Below are positions 34,080 to 42,735 of a stretch of 43,456 nucleotides of DNA, piece after piece. Each line of letters opens with the position of its first letter. The first letter of the stretch is position 1. A program made the position numbers and the translations under genes. Source of the DNA: CAYRAV01 sp964422365 (lineage in GTDB: Bacteria > Bacillota > Clostridia > Lachnospirales > Lachnospiraceae); NCBI GenBank assembly GCA_964422365.1, contig CAYRAV010000025.1, positions 1-43,456 on the forward strand. Direction: 5' to 3'. Below the pieces are notes generated by a model, which made no database searches, had not been told where the DNA came from, and was given only the letters and a program-made list of their open reading frames with translations.

Positions 34080-35409
34080 TTGTGGGGCTAGTTTTATAAA
34101 GGCGGCAAAATTATCAAATGATTTTGTGACTGTAGAACAACAGATTTTATATCGGACAAGTGAGATTGTGTCAGTGATTGACCAAAAAGATAATACTTTG
34201 CCGCAACAGTTAAAGAATACAATATCTGCTGTAAAAAAAAGTATTCTTAACCTGACAGAAGAGGGAGATGCCATTTGTTTGGGAGTATGCAATGAAATGC
34301 ATGGCTTTGTATTGACAAATCATAATTTAATGCCATATACGGATTATGTTTCATGGCAAAAAGATTATATTCTGGAGGAGCATAATGATTTTGAAACATG
34401 GCAGCAGTTTCTGCAAAGCAGGATAACAAAAGAGGATATTCAAAAAACAGGCATGCCTTTTAAGCCAGGGCTTCCTAGTGGAAATATGGCATACTTGCTT
34501 CAAAGCAATTGTATTGCAGCAGACAGCAGGGAGATGCTCTTTTTTACATTAGGGGATTTTATTGTTTCATGGATGTCTGGACAAGTTTCAGAAATTCATC
34601 CTACCAATGCTGCTGCTAGTGGTTTATACGATTTAACAAAGAAAGATTGGAATTGGAAACTGATTCGGGACTTGCAATTAGGAGATATTCAGTTTCCTAA
34701 AGTATATCATCAAAGTGCACCGCTTTTTTTCCAATGGAGGGGAAGGAAGATACAAATGTACCCGGCATTAGGAGATCAACAGGCTGCTTTACTTGGTGCA
34801 GGACTGCATAATGATGGACAATTGTCTGTTAATATGGGAACAGGAGCACAGGTAAGTATATTATCAAATACAATAGAATTTTCAGATGTATTTCAAACAC
34901 GTCCATATTTTGAAAATCAATATTTATTTACAGTGCCTCATATTCCATCAGGAAGGGCACTGAATGTTTTTTTTGGTTTTGTAAAGCAAATTGCAGATAA
35001 ATATCAGCATAAGTCTATTTCAGATGATGATATTTGGAAGTGGATTAATGAGGAAGCAGGAAAAATAGAGAGAGGCACGTTAGAAATTGACCTTAGTTTC
35101 TTTTCAAATGCAATAACAAAAAGAACAGCAGGTTCTATTCAGAATATTGGGGAAGACCAATTTACGATAGGAAATTTATTTTTATCCATTTATCAACAAA
35201 TGGGAGCCAATGTATTTGAATGTGTTCATAGGATATGTAAAGATACAAGGTTGATCAATGAAGTTATTTTTTCTGGCGGAGTGGTACGAAAAAATAAAAT
35301 TTTAAGAGAGTATATTGCAAAATATTTTGGAACAACCATGATGAATGTAGTTCAGAATGAAACTTTTTTAGGAATAGCACAATATATGAAAAGTCATATT
35401 ATGAAATAG
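34060..35409 (+). CDS. FGGY-family carbohydrate kinase, sedoheptulokinase-like
   Basis: This 449-residue ASKHA-fold kinase has an N-terminal phosphate loop IDCGASFIKAA at residues 5-15, GVCNEMHGF at about 75-83, and TNAAASGLYDL with a following KKDWNW. Putative catalytic D239 is in ALGDQQAALLG, and LSVNMGTGAQVSIL is the ATP-binding beta-hairpin. The NAASxGxxD, ALGDxQA and NxxTxxQ motifs recall human sedoheptulokinase (SHPK) more than glycerol or xylulose kinases. It probably phosphorylates a ketose on its terminal hydroxyl. The start overlaps the cyclase by 20 bp and has GGAGG well placed. The pairing suggests the kinase makes the phosphorylated substrate for the cyclase, possibly sedoheptulose 7-phosphate (inference). 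Confidence 0.82.
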   Translation: MSIIAIDCGASFIKAAKLSNDFVTVEQQILYRTSEIVSVIDQKDNTLPQQLKNTISAVKKSILNLTEEGDAICLGVCNEMHGFVLTNHNLMPYTDYVSWQKDYILEEHNDFETWQQFLQSRITKEDIQKTGMPFKPGLPSGNMAYLLQSNCIAADSREMLFFTLGDFIVSWMSGQVSEIHPTNAAASGLYDLTKKDWNWKLIRDLQLGDIQFPKVYHQSAPLFFQWRGRKIQMYPALGDQQAALLGAGLHNDGQLSVNMGTGAQVSILSNTIEFSDVFQTRPYFENQYLFTVPHIPSGRALNVFFGFVKQIADKYQHKSISDDDIWKWINEEAGKIERGTLEIDLSFFSNAITKRTAGSIQNIGEDQFTIGNLFLSIYQQMGANVFECVHRICKDTRLINEVIFSGGVVRKNKILREYIAKYFGTTMMNVVQNETFLGIAQYMKSHIMK

Positions 35410-35425
35410 AAAGGTAGGAGTCAAG

Positions 35426-37228
35426 ATGCTTAGAGTTGCAGATTATATCATGTCGAAAATTCAACAGGAGGGTGTAGAACATCTATTTTATGTTCCGGGT
35501 GGACAGTGTGTTTATTTAACAGATGCATTACGTAGGAATCAGCAGTTAAAGGGAATCGCTGTTCATCATGAACAGTCTGCAGCTATGGCAGCATTGTCAT
35601 ATTCTCTTTATAATGAAAAAATGGGAGCTTGTTTGGTTACTACTGGTTGTGCAGGAACAAATACTATGACAGGAGTTTTACATGCATGGCAGGATAGTAT
35701 TCCTTGTATTTTTATATCTGGTCAGCAAAATGTAAAACAGACAATTGCCTCTTCAGGACTTCCTTTAAGGCAGGTAGGTGTGCAGGAAGCAAATATTGTC
35801 GAATTGGTTTCGCCTATTACCAAATATGCATATATGCTGGATAAACCGGAAGAGGTCTGTTATCATATAGAAAAGGCAATATATCTTGCTAAAGAGGGAA
35901 GAAAAGGTCCGGTATGGATAGATGTTCCTTTGAATATTCAAAATGCAATGATTGATGAAGAAAAAGTAAAGCATTATATTCCGGAACAGGACGTTCTGCC
36001 TAAATTTTCCGAAGAAGAAATGGAATTTGTTGTATCCTGTTTACAATCTGCAGAGCGACCAGTGATTTTAGCAGGGCATGGTATTAGAAGTTCTAAATCC
36101 CAAAAAGTTTTGAAAGCTGTTGCAGAAAAATTCAAATTGCCAGTTGTTTTTACAAGATTTTGTATTGATCTTATGGATTATCAAAATGAAATGAATTTTG
36201 GAATAGTGGGTTCAGCCGGTGCAAATCGTGAGGCAAACTTTATCATACAAAACTCAGATTTTGTCCTGAGCATAGGCTGCCGTTTGTCAATTGATACAAC
36301 AGGACCAGAACGAGAAGATTTTGCAAGAGAAGCAAAAATGGTTGTAGTTGATATTGATGAAACAGAACATTTAAAAGATGGGGTACATATTGACAAGCTG
36401 ATTTTATCAGATGCTGGAGATTTTATGAGCAGCCTTTTGGAGAAAGATGTAAAAAGAACAGAAGAAAAATGGATTGAAAAATGTAAACACTGGAAAGAAA
36501 TATTCCATACAGATGGGGAGAATCAGGAACAAGGAAAACCAATTGATGTGAAGTATTTTTTAAGGAAGTTGTCCCAAAAACTTCCCGAAAATAGTGTAGT
36601 ATTATCTGATGCAGGTATGACAGGGGTGGCTGTTCCGGCACATTGTCATTTGAAAGAATCTGATAGATTCATTCATTCTTTCGCACAAGGAGAAATGGGA
36701 TTCGTACTTCCTGGAGCAATTGGGGCAGCATCAGTGAGTTCTGGAATGGTATTTGCCATTACAGGAGATGGTTCTTTTATGATGAATCTGCAGGAACTAC
36801 AGACAGTAGTGAGAAATGAGTTTAATATTAAGATTATTATTAATAACAATAATGGATATTCCGGTGTACGTCATGGACAGAAAGCACATTTTCGCGGAAA
36901 ATCTATTGGAACGGATTCTTCTAATGGAGTAGATTTCCCGGATTACAGAAAAGTTGCAGATGCTTTTGGAATGATTTATGATAAGATTGAAAGTGCTGTT
37001 GAAATAGAGGAGAAATTAAATCAGATGATTCAGACAAACAAACCATATATTTTGGAAGTAATGTGTGACCCAGAGCAGTTTGATTTACATAATGCTTTAG
37101 TGATGTATGGAAAGCGAAAATTTGGTTTCAGGCCAATTGAAGACCAATCACCATTTATTGACAGAGATGTTTTCTTTGAAGAAATGATTGTAGAACCAAT
37201 GGAAACGAGTTATGGAAAACCGATGTAA
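35426..37228 (+). CDS. Acetolactate-synthase-like thiamine-diphosphate enzyme
   Basis: This 600-residue protein has the three-domain layout of the acetohydroxyacid synthase/pyruvate decarboxylase family. The pyrimidine domain has VHHEQSAAMAA, with the catalytic glutamate E49. The central domain spans about 190-340, and the pyrophosphate domain has TGDGSFMMNL (GDG at 447-449) and INNNNGYSG, the ThDP-metal motif. Known relatives with sugar or cyclitol roles include YerE, which adds a two-carbon branch to a 4-keto sugar from pyruvate, and IolD, which hydrolyses a cyclic diketone of inositol. Either activity would suit this island. No small regulatory subunit is adjacent, arguing against branched-chain amino acid synthesis. 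The start follows GTAGGAG, 16 bp after the kinase. Confidence 0.85.
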   Translation: MLRVADYIMSKIQQEGVEHLFYVPGGQCVYLTDALRRNQQLKGIAVHHEQSAAMAALSYSLYNEKMGACLVTTGCAGTNTMTGVLHAWQDSIPCIFISGQQNVKQTIASSGLPLRQVGVQEANIVELVSPITKYAYMLDKPEEVCYHIEKAIYLAKEGRKGPVWIDVPLNIQNAMIDEEKVKHYIPEQDVLPKFSEEEMEFVVSCLQSAERPVILAGHGIRSSKSQKVLKAVAEKFKLPVVFTRFCIDLMDYQNEMNFGIVGSAGANREANFIIQNSDFVLSIGCRLSIDTTGPEREDFAREAKMVVVDIDETEHLKDGVHIDKLILSDAGDFMSSLLEKDVKRTEEKWIEKCKHWKEIFHTDGENQEQGKPIDVKYFLRKLSQKLPENSVVLSDAGMTGVAVPAHCHLKESDRFIHSFAQGEMGFVLPGAIGAASVSSGMVFAITGDGSFMMNLQELQTVVRNEFNIKIIINNNNGYSGVRHGQKAHFRGKSIGTDSSNGVDFPDYRKVADAFGMIYDKIESAVEIEEKLNQMIQTNKPYILEVMCDPEQFDLHNALVMYGKRKFGFRPIEDQSPFIDRDVFFEEMIVEPMETSYGKPM

Positions 37229-37294
37229 TGCTTATGGACGGCATTGTCAAACTGTAACAATGAGAGAAAGAGGCTGCAAGGAGGCATTGTGTAC

Positions 37295-38041
37295 ATGGAA
37301 GGATTAAAGGGAAAAAATGCAATTCTTACCGGCTCAAACAGAGGAATCGGGAAAAAAACATTAGAAGCACTTGCAGAAAACGGTGTAAATGTGTGGGCAT
37401 GTGCAAGACAGAAGAATCAGGAATTTGAGGAACACTTAAAAGTGTTAGAAGAAAAATATCAGGTATGGTTAAAACCTGTATATTTTGATTTGTCAGAAGA
37501 GGCTGCCATACAGCAAGGAATAAAAGGGATACTAAAAGAAAAATGTGCAGTGGATATACTAATCAATAATGCAGGAATTCCCTTTGGCGGGGTGTTTCAG
37601 ATGACATCAATGAAGAAACTGAAGGAAGTCTTTGAAATTAATTATTTTTCACAGATATTTATCATGCAGCTTGTTTCAAGATACATGATGCGTCAAAAGA
37701 AAGGCAGCATCATTAATATGGCTTCCGTTGGCGGGATAGAAATTAATGAAGGATATCTTGCATATGGTTCTAGTAAGGCGGCATTGATATGGGCAACACA
37801 GTGCCTTGCAAAAGAAATGGGACCATACGATATTAGGGTAAATGCAATTGCACCAGGATTAACACAAACAAGTATGGGAAATTACAAATCACCAGATGAG
37901 TTAGAAAAAGTAATAAACCGTACTGCACTTAGGAGAATGGCTGAACCGGAAGAAATCGCACAGGCGGTTTTGTATCTGGCATCTGACCAGTCAGCATTTG
38001 TGACAGGACATATTTTAAGAATTGATGGAGGACGGCTATGA
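37295..38041 (+). CDS. Short-chain dehydrogenase/reductase 3 (FabG-like)
   Basis: This 248-residue classical SDR has TGSNRGIGK (residues 12-20), NNAGIPFGG at about 92-100, catalytic Y157 and K161 in YGSSKAA and C-terminal TGHILRIDGG. It is a paralogue of SDR 1. The start at 37295 is chosen over an upstream ATG at 37244 because AAGGAGG lies 10 bases ahead (a GTG at 37289 is an alternative). Its stop overlaps the transketolase start (ATGA), so the three genes SDR 3 and the two transketolase halves are translationally coupled. It may act on the same intermediate as the transketolase, for example reducing or oxidising a ketone before or after two-carbon transfer. Confidence 0.88.
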   Translation: MEGLKGKNAILTGSNRGIGKKTLEALAENGVNVWACARQKNQEFEEHLKVLEEKYQVWLKPVYFDLSEEAAIQQGIKGILKEKCAVDILINNAGIPFGGVFQMTSMKKLKEVFEINYFSQIFIMQLVSRYMMRQKKGSIINMASVGGIEINEGYLAYGSSKAALIWATQCLAKEMGPYDIRVNAIAPGLTQTSMGNYKSPDELEKVINRTALRRMAEPEEIAQAVLYLASDQSAFVTGHILRIDGGRL

Positions 38042-38874
38042 ATCAATCAAAAGAACGTGTAGAAGAGTTAAGAGAGATGGTAAGGCGCATGCGTCTGGAT
38101 GCATTAGATATGGCATTATCAACAGGTGATAAAGGGTCACATCTTGGCGGCAGCCTTTCTAGTATGGAGATACTGGCAGTACTATATGGAGAAGTCATGA
38201 AGTATGATGTGAAAAATCCGGCATGGGAAGACAGAGACCGTTTCCTGCCAAGCAAAAACCATTGTGTACTGGCACATTTTCCTGTACTGGCAGAGATGGG
38301 ATTTATCCCTCATGAGGAATTGTTTGAATTTCAGAAAAATGGAGGACGTCTGACAGGGTATCCTAGGAATGTAGAAGCAGGCTTGGAATATTCAGGAGGA
38401 AGCCTTGGAATGGCAATTTCAGTGGGAATAGGAATGGCACTTTCTTTTAAGGAGCATAAGAAACCAAGTAAAGTCTATGTATTAATGGGAGATGGAGAAT
38501 TAAATGAGGGCTGTATATGGGAAGCGTTTATGTCAGCAGCACATTATAAATTAGATAATCTTGTTGCAATCATTGATAGAAATCATTTGTCTTATGATGG
38601 TGATACAGAAGAAGTGATGGGATTGGAGAGTCTGGAAGGGAAAATGAAAGCCTTTAACTGGAATACCATTTGCTGTAATGGACATGATATTGCAGATTTG
38701 CTGCATGCTTTTTCAGAAATAAAACAAGGTATGCCCAATATTATTATTGCAGATACCGTAAAAGGAAAAGGAGTATCCTTTATTGAAAATAAGCGTGAAT
38801 GGCATCATTCCCGCATAACAAAAGAACAGTATGAGATTGCGAGAGAAGAAGTTATGAGGGGGGGAAGAAGATGA
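38038..38874 (+). CDS. Transketolase-like, N-terminal (ThDP-binding) subunit
   Basis: This 278-residue protein corresponds to the N-terminal half of transketolase. Its features are GSHLGGSLSSMEILAVLYGE (residues 33-52), DRDRFLPSKNHCVLAHF (65-81), the ThDP motif GDGELNEGCIWEAF (151-164) and NHLSYDG (182-188). A split transketolase is common in secondary and sugar pathways. Two features differ from the usual consensus: SKNH in place of SKGH, and GDKGSHLGGS in place of SGHPGGS. This may reflect a changed donor or acceptor. The start overlaps the preceding SDR stop and the end overlaps the next gene (both ATGA). Confidence 0.9.
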   Translation: MNQSKERVEELREMVRRMRLDALDMALSTGDKGSHLGGSLSSMEILAVLYGEVMKYDVKNPAWEDRDRFLPSKNHCVLAHFPVLAEMGFIPHEELFEFQKNGGRLTGYPRNVEAGLEYSGGSLGMAISVGIGMALSFKEHKKPSKVYVLMGDGELNEGCIWEAFMSAAHYKLDNLVAIIDRNHLSYDGDTEEVMGLESLEGKMKAFNWNTICCNGHDIADLLHAFSEIKQGMPNIIIADTVKGKGVSFIENKREWHHSRITKEQYEIAREEVMRGGRR

Positions 38875-39845
38875 AAATAAGTAAGGCAAATATCAGAACA
38901 TGGTCCATGCTTGGACAGCGGGGAACTTTTTTTGGAATTGCTATGCCGGAAATTGCAAAGGAAAAAGAAAATGTAAAACTGTTAACTGCAGATTTGTCTT
39001 TGTTATCTGGTATGGACCGTTATATAAAAAGTTATCCGGAAAAATTTCTAAATGTGGGAATTGCAGAACAGAATATGATGGGAATCGCGGCTGGCCTTGC
39101 AATGGAGGGTGACTGTGTTTTTGCAACCACATATGCATCTTTCATTGCTGTGAGAAGTTTAGAACATGTAAGGCAGCATTTATCCCATTTACAATGCAAT
39201 GTAAAGGTTGTCGGTTCAGCAGCAGGAGTAGTGGCAGCACGTTCCGGGATTTCCCATTGGGCAACAGAAGATCTGGCATTTATGAGAGCATTGCCGAATC
39301 TCACAATATTATCGGCAGCAGATAGTACAGAAGCATTGAAAATGGCATTTTATGCGGCAGGGACGGATAAACCGGTTTATATAAGGTTAAGCGGAGGATT
39401 AAATTGTTCTGTTGTTTACAAAGAAGATTATGAGTTTCAAGCAGGGAAAGCAGTGTATTTAAAGGAAGGAAAAAAGGCTGCAATTATAGCTACAGGACTT
39501 ATGGTGGCAGAAGCACAAAAAGCAGCAGAGCTATTAGAAGAGAAGGGAATCAGCTGTACAGTTGTGAATATGCATACCATAAAACCATTAGACAAGGAAG
39601 CATTGAATCAGATTTTTGCAAATCATGAGTTGATTGTAACAGTAGAAGAACATAATATTATTGGCGGTATGGGAAGCGCAGTAGCAGAGTATAAAGCAAC
39701 ATTAGCAAATGCACCAAGACAGGTATTCATAGGATTTCCGGATTCTTTTGCGGAAGCAGGAACACAGCAGTATATCTGGGAACAGAGAGGATTGACAGAT
39801 GTACAGATAGCAGAGAGAATAGAAAAAGAACTAAGGAAGGGATAG
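38871..39845 (+). CDS. Transketolase-like, C-terminal subunit
   Basis: This 324-residue protein is the pyrimidine-binding and C-terminal half of transketolase. VGIAEQNMMGIAAGLA at residues 62-77 includes catalytic E66. Later segments ATGLMVAEAQKAAELLEEKGI and VEEHNIIGGMGSAVAE match the C-terminal domain. Together with the N-terminal subunit it should form the active heterotetramer transferring a two-carbon ketol unit. The pair is not next to pentose-phosphate genes, so it probably has a dedicated substrate in this island. The start overlaps the previous stop by ATGA and has GGGGGGAAG upstream. About 80 bp separate it from the LuxE-like gene. Confidence 0.9.
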   Translation: MKISKANIRTWSMLGQRGTFFGIAMPEIAKEKENVKLLTADLSLLSGMDRYIKSYPEKFLNVGIAEQNMMGIAAGLAMEGDCVFATTYASFIAVRSLEHVRQHLSHLQCNVKVVGSAAGVVAARSGISHWATEDLAFMRALPNLTILSAADSTEALKMAFYAAGTDKPVYIRLSGGLNCSVVYKEDYEFQAGKAVYLKEGKKAAIIATGLMVAEAQKAAELLEEKGISCTVVNMHTIKPLDKEALNQIFANHELIVTVEEHNIIGGMGSAVAEYKATLANAPRQVFIGFPDSFAEAGTQQYIWEQRGLTDVQIAERIEKELRKG

Positions 39846-39929
39846 AATGAATTCATCAGTGTTTTGCAAGAGGATGTAGTATGATTGCTGTTGAGAAGAA
39901 AAACAATTCACAGGAAGCGAGGAAAAAAT

Positions 39930-41006
39930 ATGCTGGAAGATTTTTACAGATTAGAGCCATATGCATTAGATAAGCAGGAGAAGACACACATGCTTACAAA
40001 AGAACTAGTGGAACTTACAGAGCATCATCGAAGGAACTGCAAAGAATATGACCGTATGCTTTGTGCTATGAATTATGACAAAAAGAAAGTAAAAAGCCAT
40101 GCAGATATTCCCTTTTTTCCTGTTAGGATGTTCAAGGAATTAGATCTGTTAAGCATCCCAAGAGAAAATGTATTCAAGATCATGACTTCTTCTGGAACTA
40201 CAGGTCAGGCAGTTTCTAAAATCTATGTGGATAAGGATAATGCCTTAACCCAGCAGAAAGTCATGATAAAGATATTAAATGATTACTTAGGAAAAAAACG
40301 TCTGCCAATTCTAATTATAGATACACCTTCTGTGGTAAAAGACAGAAAAAGTTTTACAGCACGCGGAGCGGCAATTTTAGGATTGCGAGTACTTGGAACA
40401 GAGTTTGTTTATGTATTAAATGATGATATGAGTCTTAACACAGAGGTTTTCCAGAATTTTATGGACAAACATAATGGGGAAAAGTTTATCATATTTGGCT
40501 TTACTTTTATGGTCTGGAAACATTTTTATCAGGAACTTTGTAAAATGGAACAAAAATATGATATGTCCAATGCATGGCTGATGCAGAGCGGTGGTTGGAA
40601 AAAACTTGAATCAGAGGCAATTTCCAGAGAAGAATTCAAGAAAAAGTTAGGAGAAGTCTGTGGTCTCAAACATTTTCTAGATCATTATGGAATGGTAGAA
40701 CAGACAGGATGTATCTATGCAGAATGTGAATGTGGGCATCTTCATGCCAGCATTTATTCAGATGTGATTACGAGAAGATATCACGATTTTTCCCCTTGTG
40801 AGATAGGGGAAAAGGGCATATTGCAGGTTGTTTCTGTTCTGCCGCATGCCTATCCGGGACATTCTTTAATAACAGAAGATGAAGGCATTATTTTAGGAGA
40901 AGATGATTGTCCTTGTGGCAGAAAAGGGAAATATATACAGATATTAGGACGCATGAAAAGTGCAGAGCTAAGGGGGTGCAGTGATACTTATGCAGCAAAA
41001 TTTTAG
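39930..41006 (+). CDS. LuxE-like acyl-protein synthetase
   Basis: This 358-residue protein is an ATP-dependent adenylate-forming enzyme of the LuxE family. It contains IMTSSGTTGQAVSKIYVD (the AMP-binding loop at residues 87-93), LDHYGMVEQTG in the middle and, near the end, CPCGRKGKYIQILGR then LRGCSDT. The late cysteine (C350) is positioned like the acyl-carrying cysteine near the C-terminus of bacterial LuxE. In bioluminescence, LuxE activates a fatty acid and passes it to LuxC for reduction to an aldehyde. Here there are no luciferase genes, so the acyl group probably serves the glycan pathway. The start at 39930 follows GCGAGG. The end overlaps the LuxC-like gene by 17 bp. Confidence 0.88.
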   Translation: MLEDFYRLEPYALDKQEKTHMLTKELVELTEHHRRNCKEYDRMLCAMNYDKKKVKSHADIPFFPVRMFKELDLLSIPRENVFKIMTSSGTTGQAVSKIYVDKDNALTQQKVMIKILNDYLGKKRLPILIIDTPSVVKDRKSFTARGAAILGLRVLGTEFVYVLNDDMSLNTEVFQNFMDKHNGEKFIIFGFTFMVWKHFYQELCKMEQKYDMSNAWLMQSGGWKKLESEAISREEFKKKLGEVCGLKHFLDHYGMVEQTGCIYAECECGHLHASIYSDVITRRYHDFSPCEIGEKGILQVVSVLPHAYPGHSLITEDEGIILGEDDCPCGRKGKYIQILGRMKSAELRGCSDTYAAKF

Positions 41007-42198
41007 AGAACAGATAGAAACATTCCCAATTACATATCTGGTTGGAAATCAGGAGATTTTACAAAAGATGCAGACAGTCAGAGCATTACCTGTATTTTCA
41101 GAGCAGGCAGTGAATTTTCTGGGGAAGTTATCGCAGGCACTATTAAAAAATAAGAGAGCCAAAGCATTTCAGGATATTTATTCCTACGCTTTTTGGATAC
41201 GGAAGGCTTCTTTAGAGAAAGAAAAACAAAAGCATCTGAACATAGAAAATAGAATAGGGCGGGGCATTACATTTCACATTGCACCATCTAATGTGCCAAT
41301 TAACTTTGCAGTGTCTATGACATCAGCACTGCTTGCGGGAAATACCTGTATTCTGCGGGTATCGAATAAAGAATTTCCTCAGGTGGATATTGTATGTGAA
41401 GCTATGGAAGCATTACTTGAGGGCGAATGTAGTGATATGAGAGAATATGTGTGTGTGGTAAGATATGAGCACAATGAAGGAATCAATCAAATGCTATCCG
41501 GTATCTGTGATGTGAGAATTATCTGGGGAGGCAATACTACAATTGAAAAAATTAGAAAGGCCTCATTGCCGCCACGGGCAATTGAGATGGCATTTCCAGA
41601 TCGGTATTCTATTGCCATCATTGATGCAGAGGAATATCTGAAGGCAGATGCAGAAAAGACAGCAAAAGATTTTTATACAGATACTTATTACACAGACCAG
41701 AATGCCTGCAGTTCACCAAGAATGGTGATATGGTTAGGAGAGAAAAAAGAGGAAGCAAAAAAACGTTTCTGGAGTACATTAGAAGAACTGGTACAGAAAG
41801 AATATGATATGAAACCGATTCAGGCGGTGGATAAATATGACTCATTTTGTCTGTTATCTGCACAAATAGATGGGGTGTCATTAGAAAGCAGGAACAATTA
41901 TGTGGATCGGGTAAAAGTAGAAACATTAGATTCTGAAATTATGAATTACAAAAATGGTGGAGGATATTTCTTCGAATATGATGCCAAAGAGTTAGAGGAA
42001 ATTGTACCTATGTTGGGAAAAACATGCCAGACCATTTCTTATCTTGGTGTATCTGCTGATGATATTAGAGAGATTGTTTATCAGTATGGTGTAAGAGGAG
42101 TGGATCGTATTGTGCCTATGGGGAAGACAATGGAACTTATGTTTTGTTGGGATGGGTATGATATGGTGGAGACAATGAGCAGAGTTGTATTTATGTAG
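40990..42198 (+). CDS. LuxC-like acyl-CoA/acyl-protein reductase
   Basis: This 402-residue protein has the LuxC signature FHIAPSNVPINFAVSMTSALLAGNTCILRVSNKEFP from about residue 95, and catalytic C240 in QNACSSPR. VRGVDRIVPMGKTMELMFCWDGYDMVETMSR closes the C-terminus. LuxC reduces an acyl-thioester carried by LuxE to an aldehyde with NADPH. The start at 40990 is chosen over GTG 40981 because AGGGGGTG is better spaced. It overlaps the LuxE-like gene, so the two are made together and probably form a complex. With the ACP downstream it suggests delivery of a carboxylic acid as an aldehyde, which could be an acceptor for the ThDP enzymes (inference). Confidence 0.88.
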   Translation: MQQNFREQIETFPITYLVGNQEILQKMQTVRALPVFSEQAVNFLGKLSQALLKNKRAKAFQDIYSYAFWIRKASLEKEKQKHLNIENRIGRGITFHIAPSNVPINFAVSMTSALLAGNTCILRVSNKEFPQVDIVCEAMEALLEGECSDMREYVCVVRYEHNEGINQMLSGICDVRIIWGGNTTIEKIRKASLPPRAIEMAFPDRYSIAIIDAEEYLKADAEKTAKDFYTDTYYTDQNACSSPRMVIWLGEKKEEAKKRFWSTLEELVQKEYDMKPIQAVDKYDSFCLLSAQIDGVSLESRNNYVDRVKVETLDSEIMNYKNGGGYFFEYDAKELEEIVPMLGKTCQTISYLGVSADDIREIVYQYGVRGVDRIVPMGKTMELMFCWDGYDMVETMSRVVFM

Positions 42199-42308
42199 AA
42201 TAGTTGTTAGTCAGGAAAATGGCATACAACTATTAATAGAGAGACAAGATATGAATATATAAAACAACTTTGGGACAATATAGTTATATAAGAATAGAGG
42301 TAGTATAA

Positions 42309-42557
42309 TTGATATTGACGGAAGAATTTTTAAATAGTAACGAAAAATCACATAGAATGGGGATTGTGCGTATGACTAAATTTTTAGAGTATGAATTTGA
42401 TGAGTTGAATCTTGATGATGATTTGAGTAAGGAGATTCCTAGCATGGCAGGTGGTGATTACTTAGAGCATGTTCAAGAAATCGATGATAAAATAGATAGG
42501 ATTAATAGAAGTAATATAGATGGATATCGGAAAGCGGCATATTGTTTAATAAAATAA
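42309..42557 (+). CDS. Small acidic hypothetical protein
   Basis: This 82-residue open frame starts at TTG 42309, eight bases after AGAGG. It is acidic, with a D/E-rich middle (FDELNLDDDLSKEIPSM) and a lysine/arginine-containing helical tail. There is no membrane segment or known motif. It lies between the LuxC-like gene and the ACP promoter. Coding status is supported only by ribosome site, composition and placement, so it could be spurious. No function can be offered. Confidence 0.5.
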   Translation: MILTEEFLNSNEKSHRMGIVRMTKFLEYEFDELNLDDDLSKEIPSMAGGDYLEHVQEIDDKIDRINRSNIDGYRKAAYCLIK

Positions 42558-42659
42558 TTTTGTTTCTGTAGGCAAGCGATTTAATATTGAGAAATTTTTA
42601 GAGGTATTATGAGAAGTCATTACATTGGCAGATGTAGTGGCTTTTTAATATATAATGTA

Positions 42660-42687
42660 TAAACAGAATGATGCATAGTGTCGATAT
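42660..42687 (+). promoter_or_regulatory. Sigma-28 (SigD/FliA) promoter for the acyl carrier protein
   Basis: TAAA at 42660-42663, 16-base spacer, GTCGATAT at 42680-42687: a perfect minus-35 and 7 of 8 positions of GCCGATAT. Spacing equals that of four other sites in the window. It lies 49 bp upstream of the ACP start. Confidence 0.8.
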
Positions 42688-42735
42688 ATATATAGTATAA
42701 CAAACAAGATTTGTAAGAAAGAAGGAGAAAAGATT

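Noticed and set aside
35426..37228. Housekeeping acetolactate synthase ilvB
   Set aside because: No small subunit or branched-chain amino acid genes are nearby; context is sugar modification.
39930..42198. Bioluminescence operon
   Set aside because: No luciferase (luxAB) or thioesterase (luxD) genes are present.
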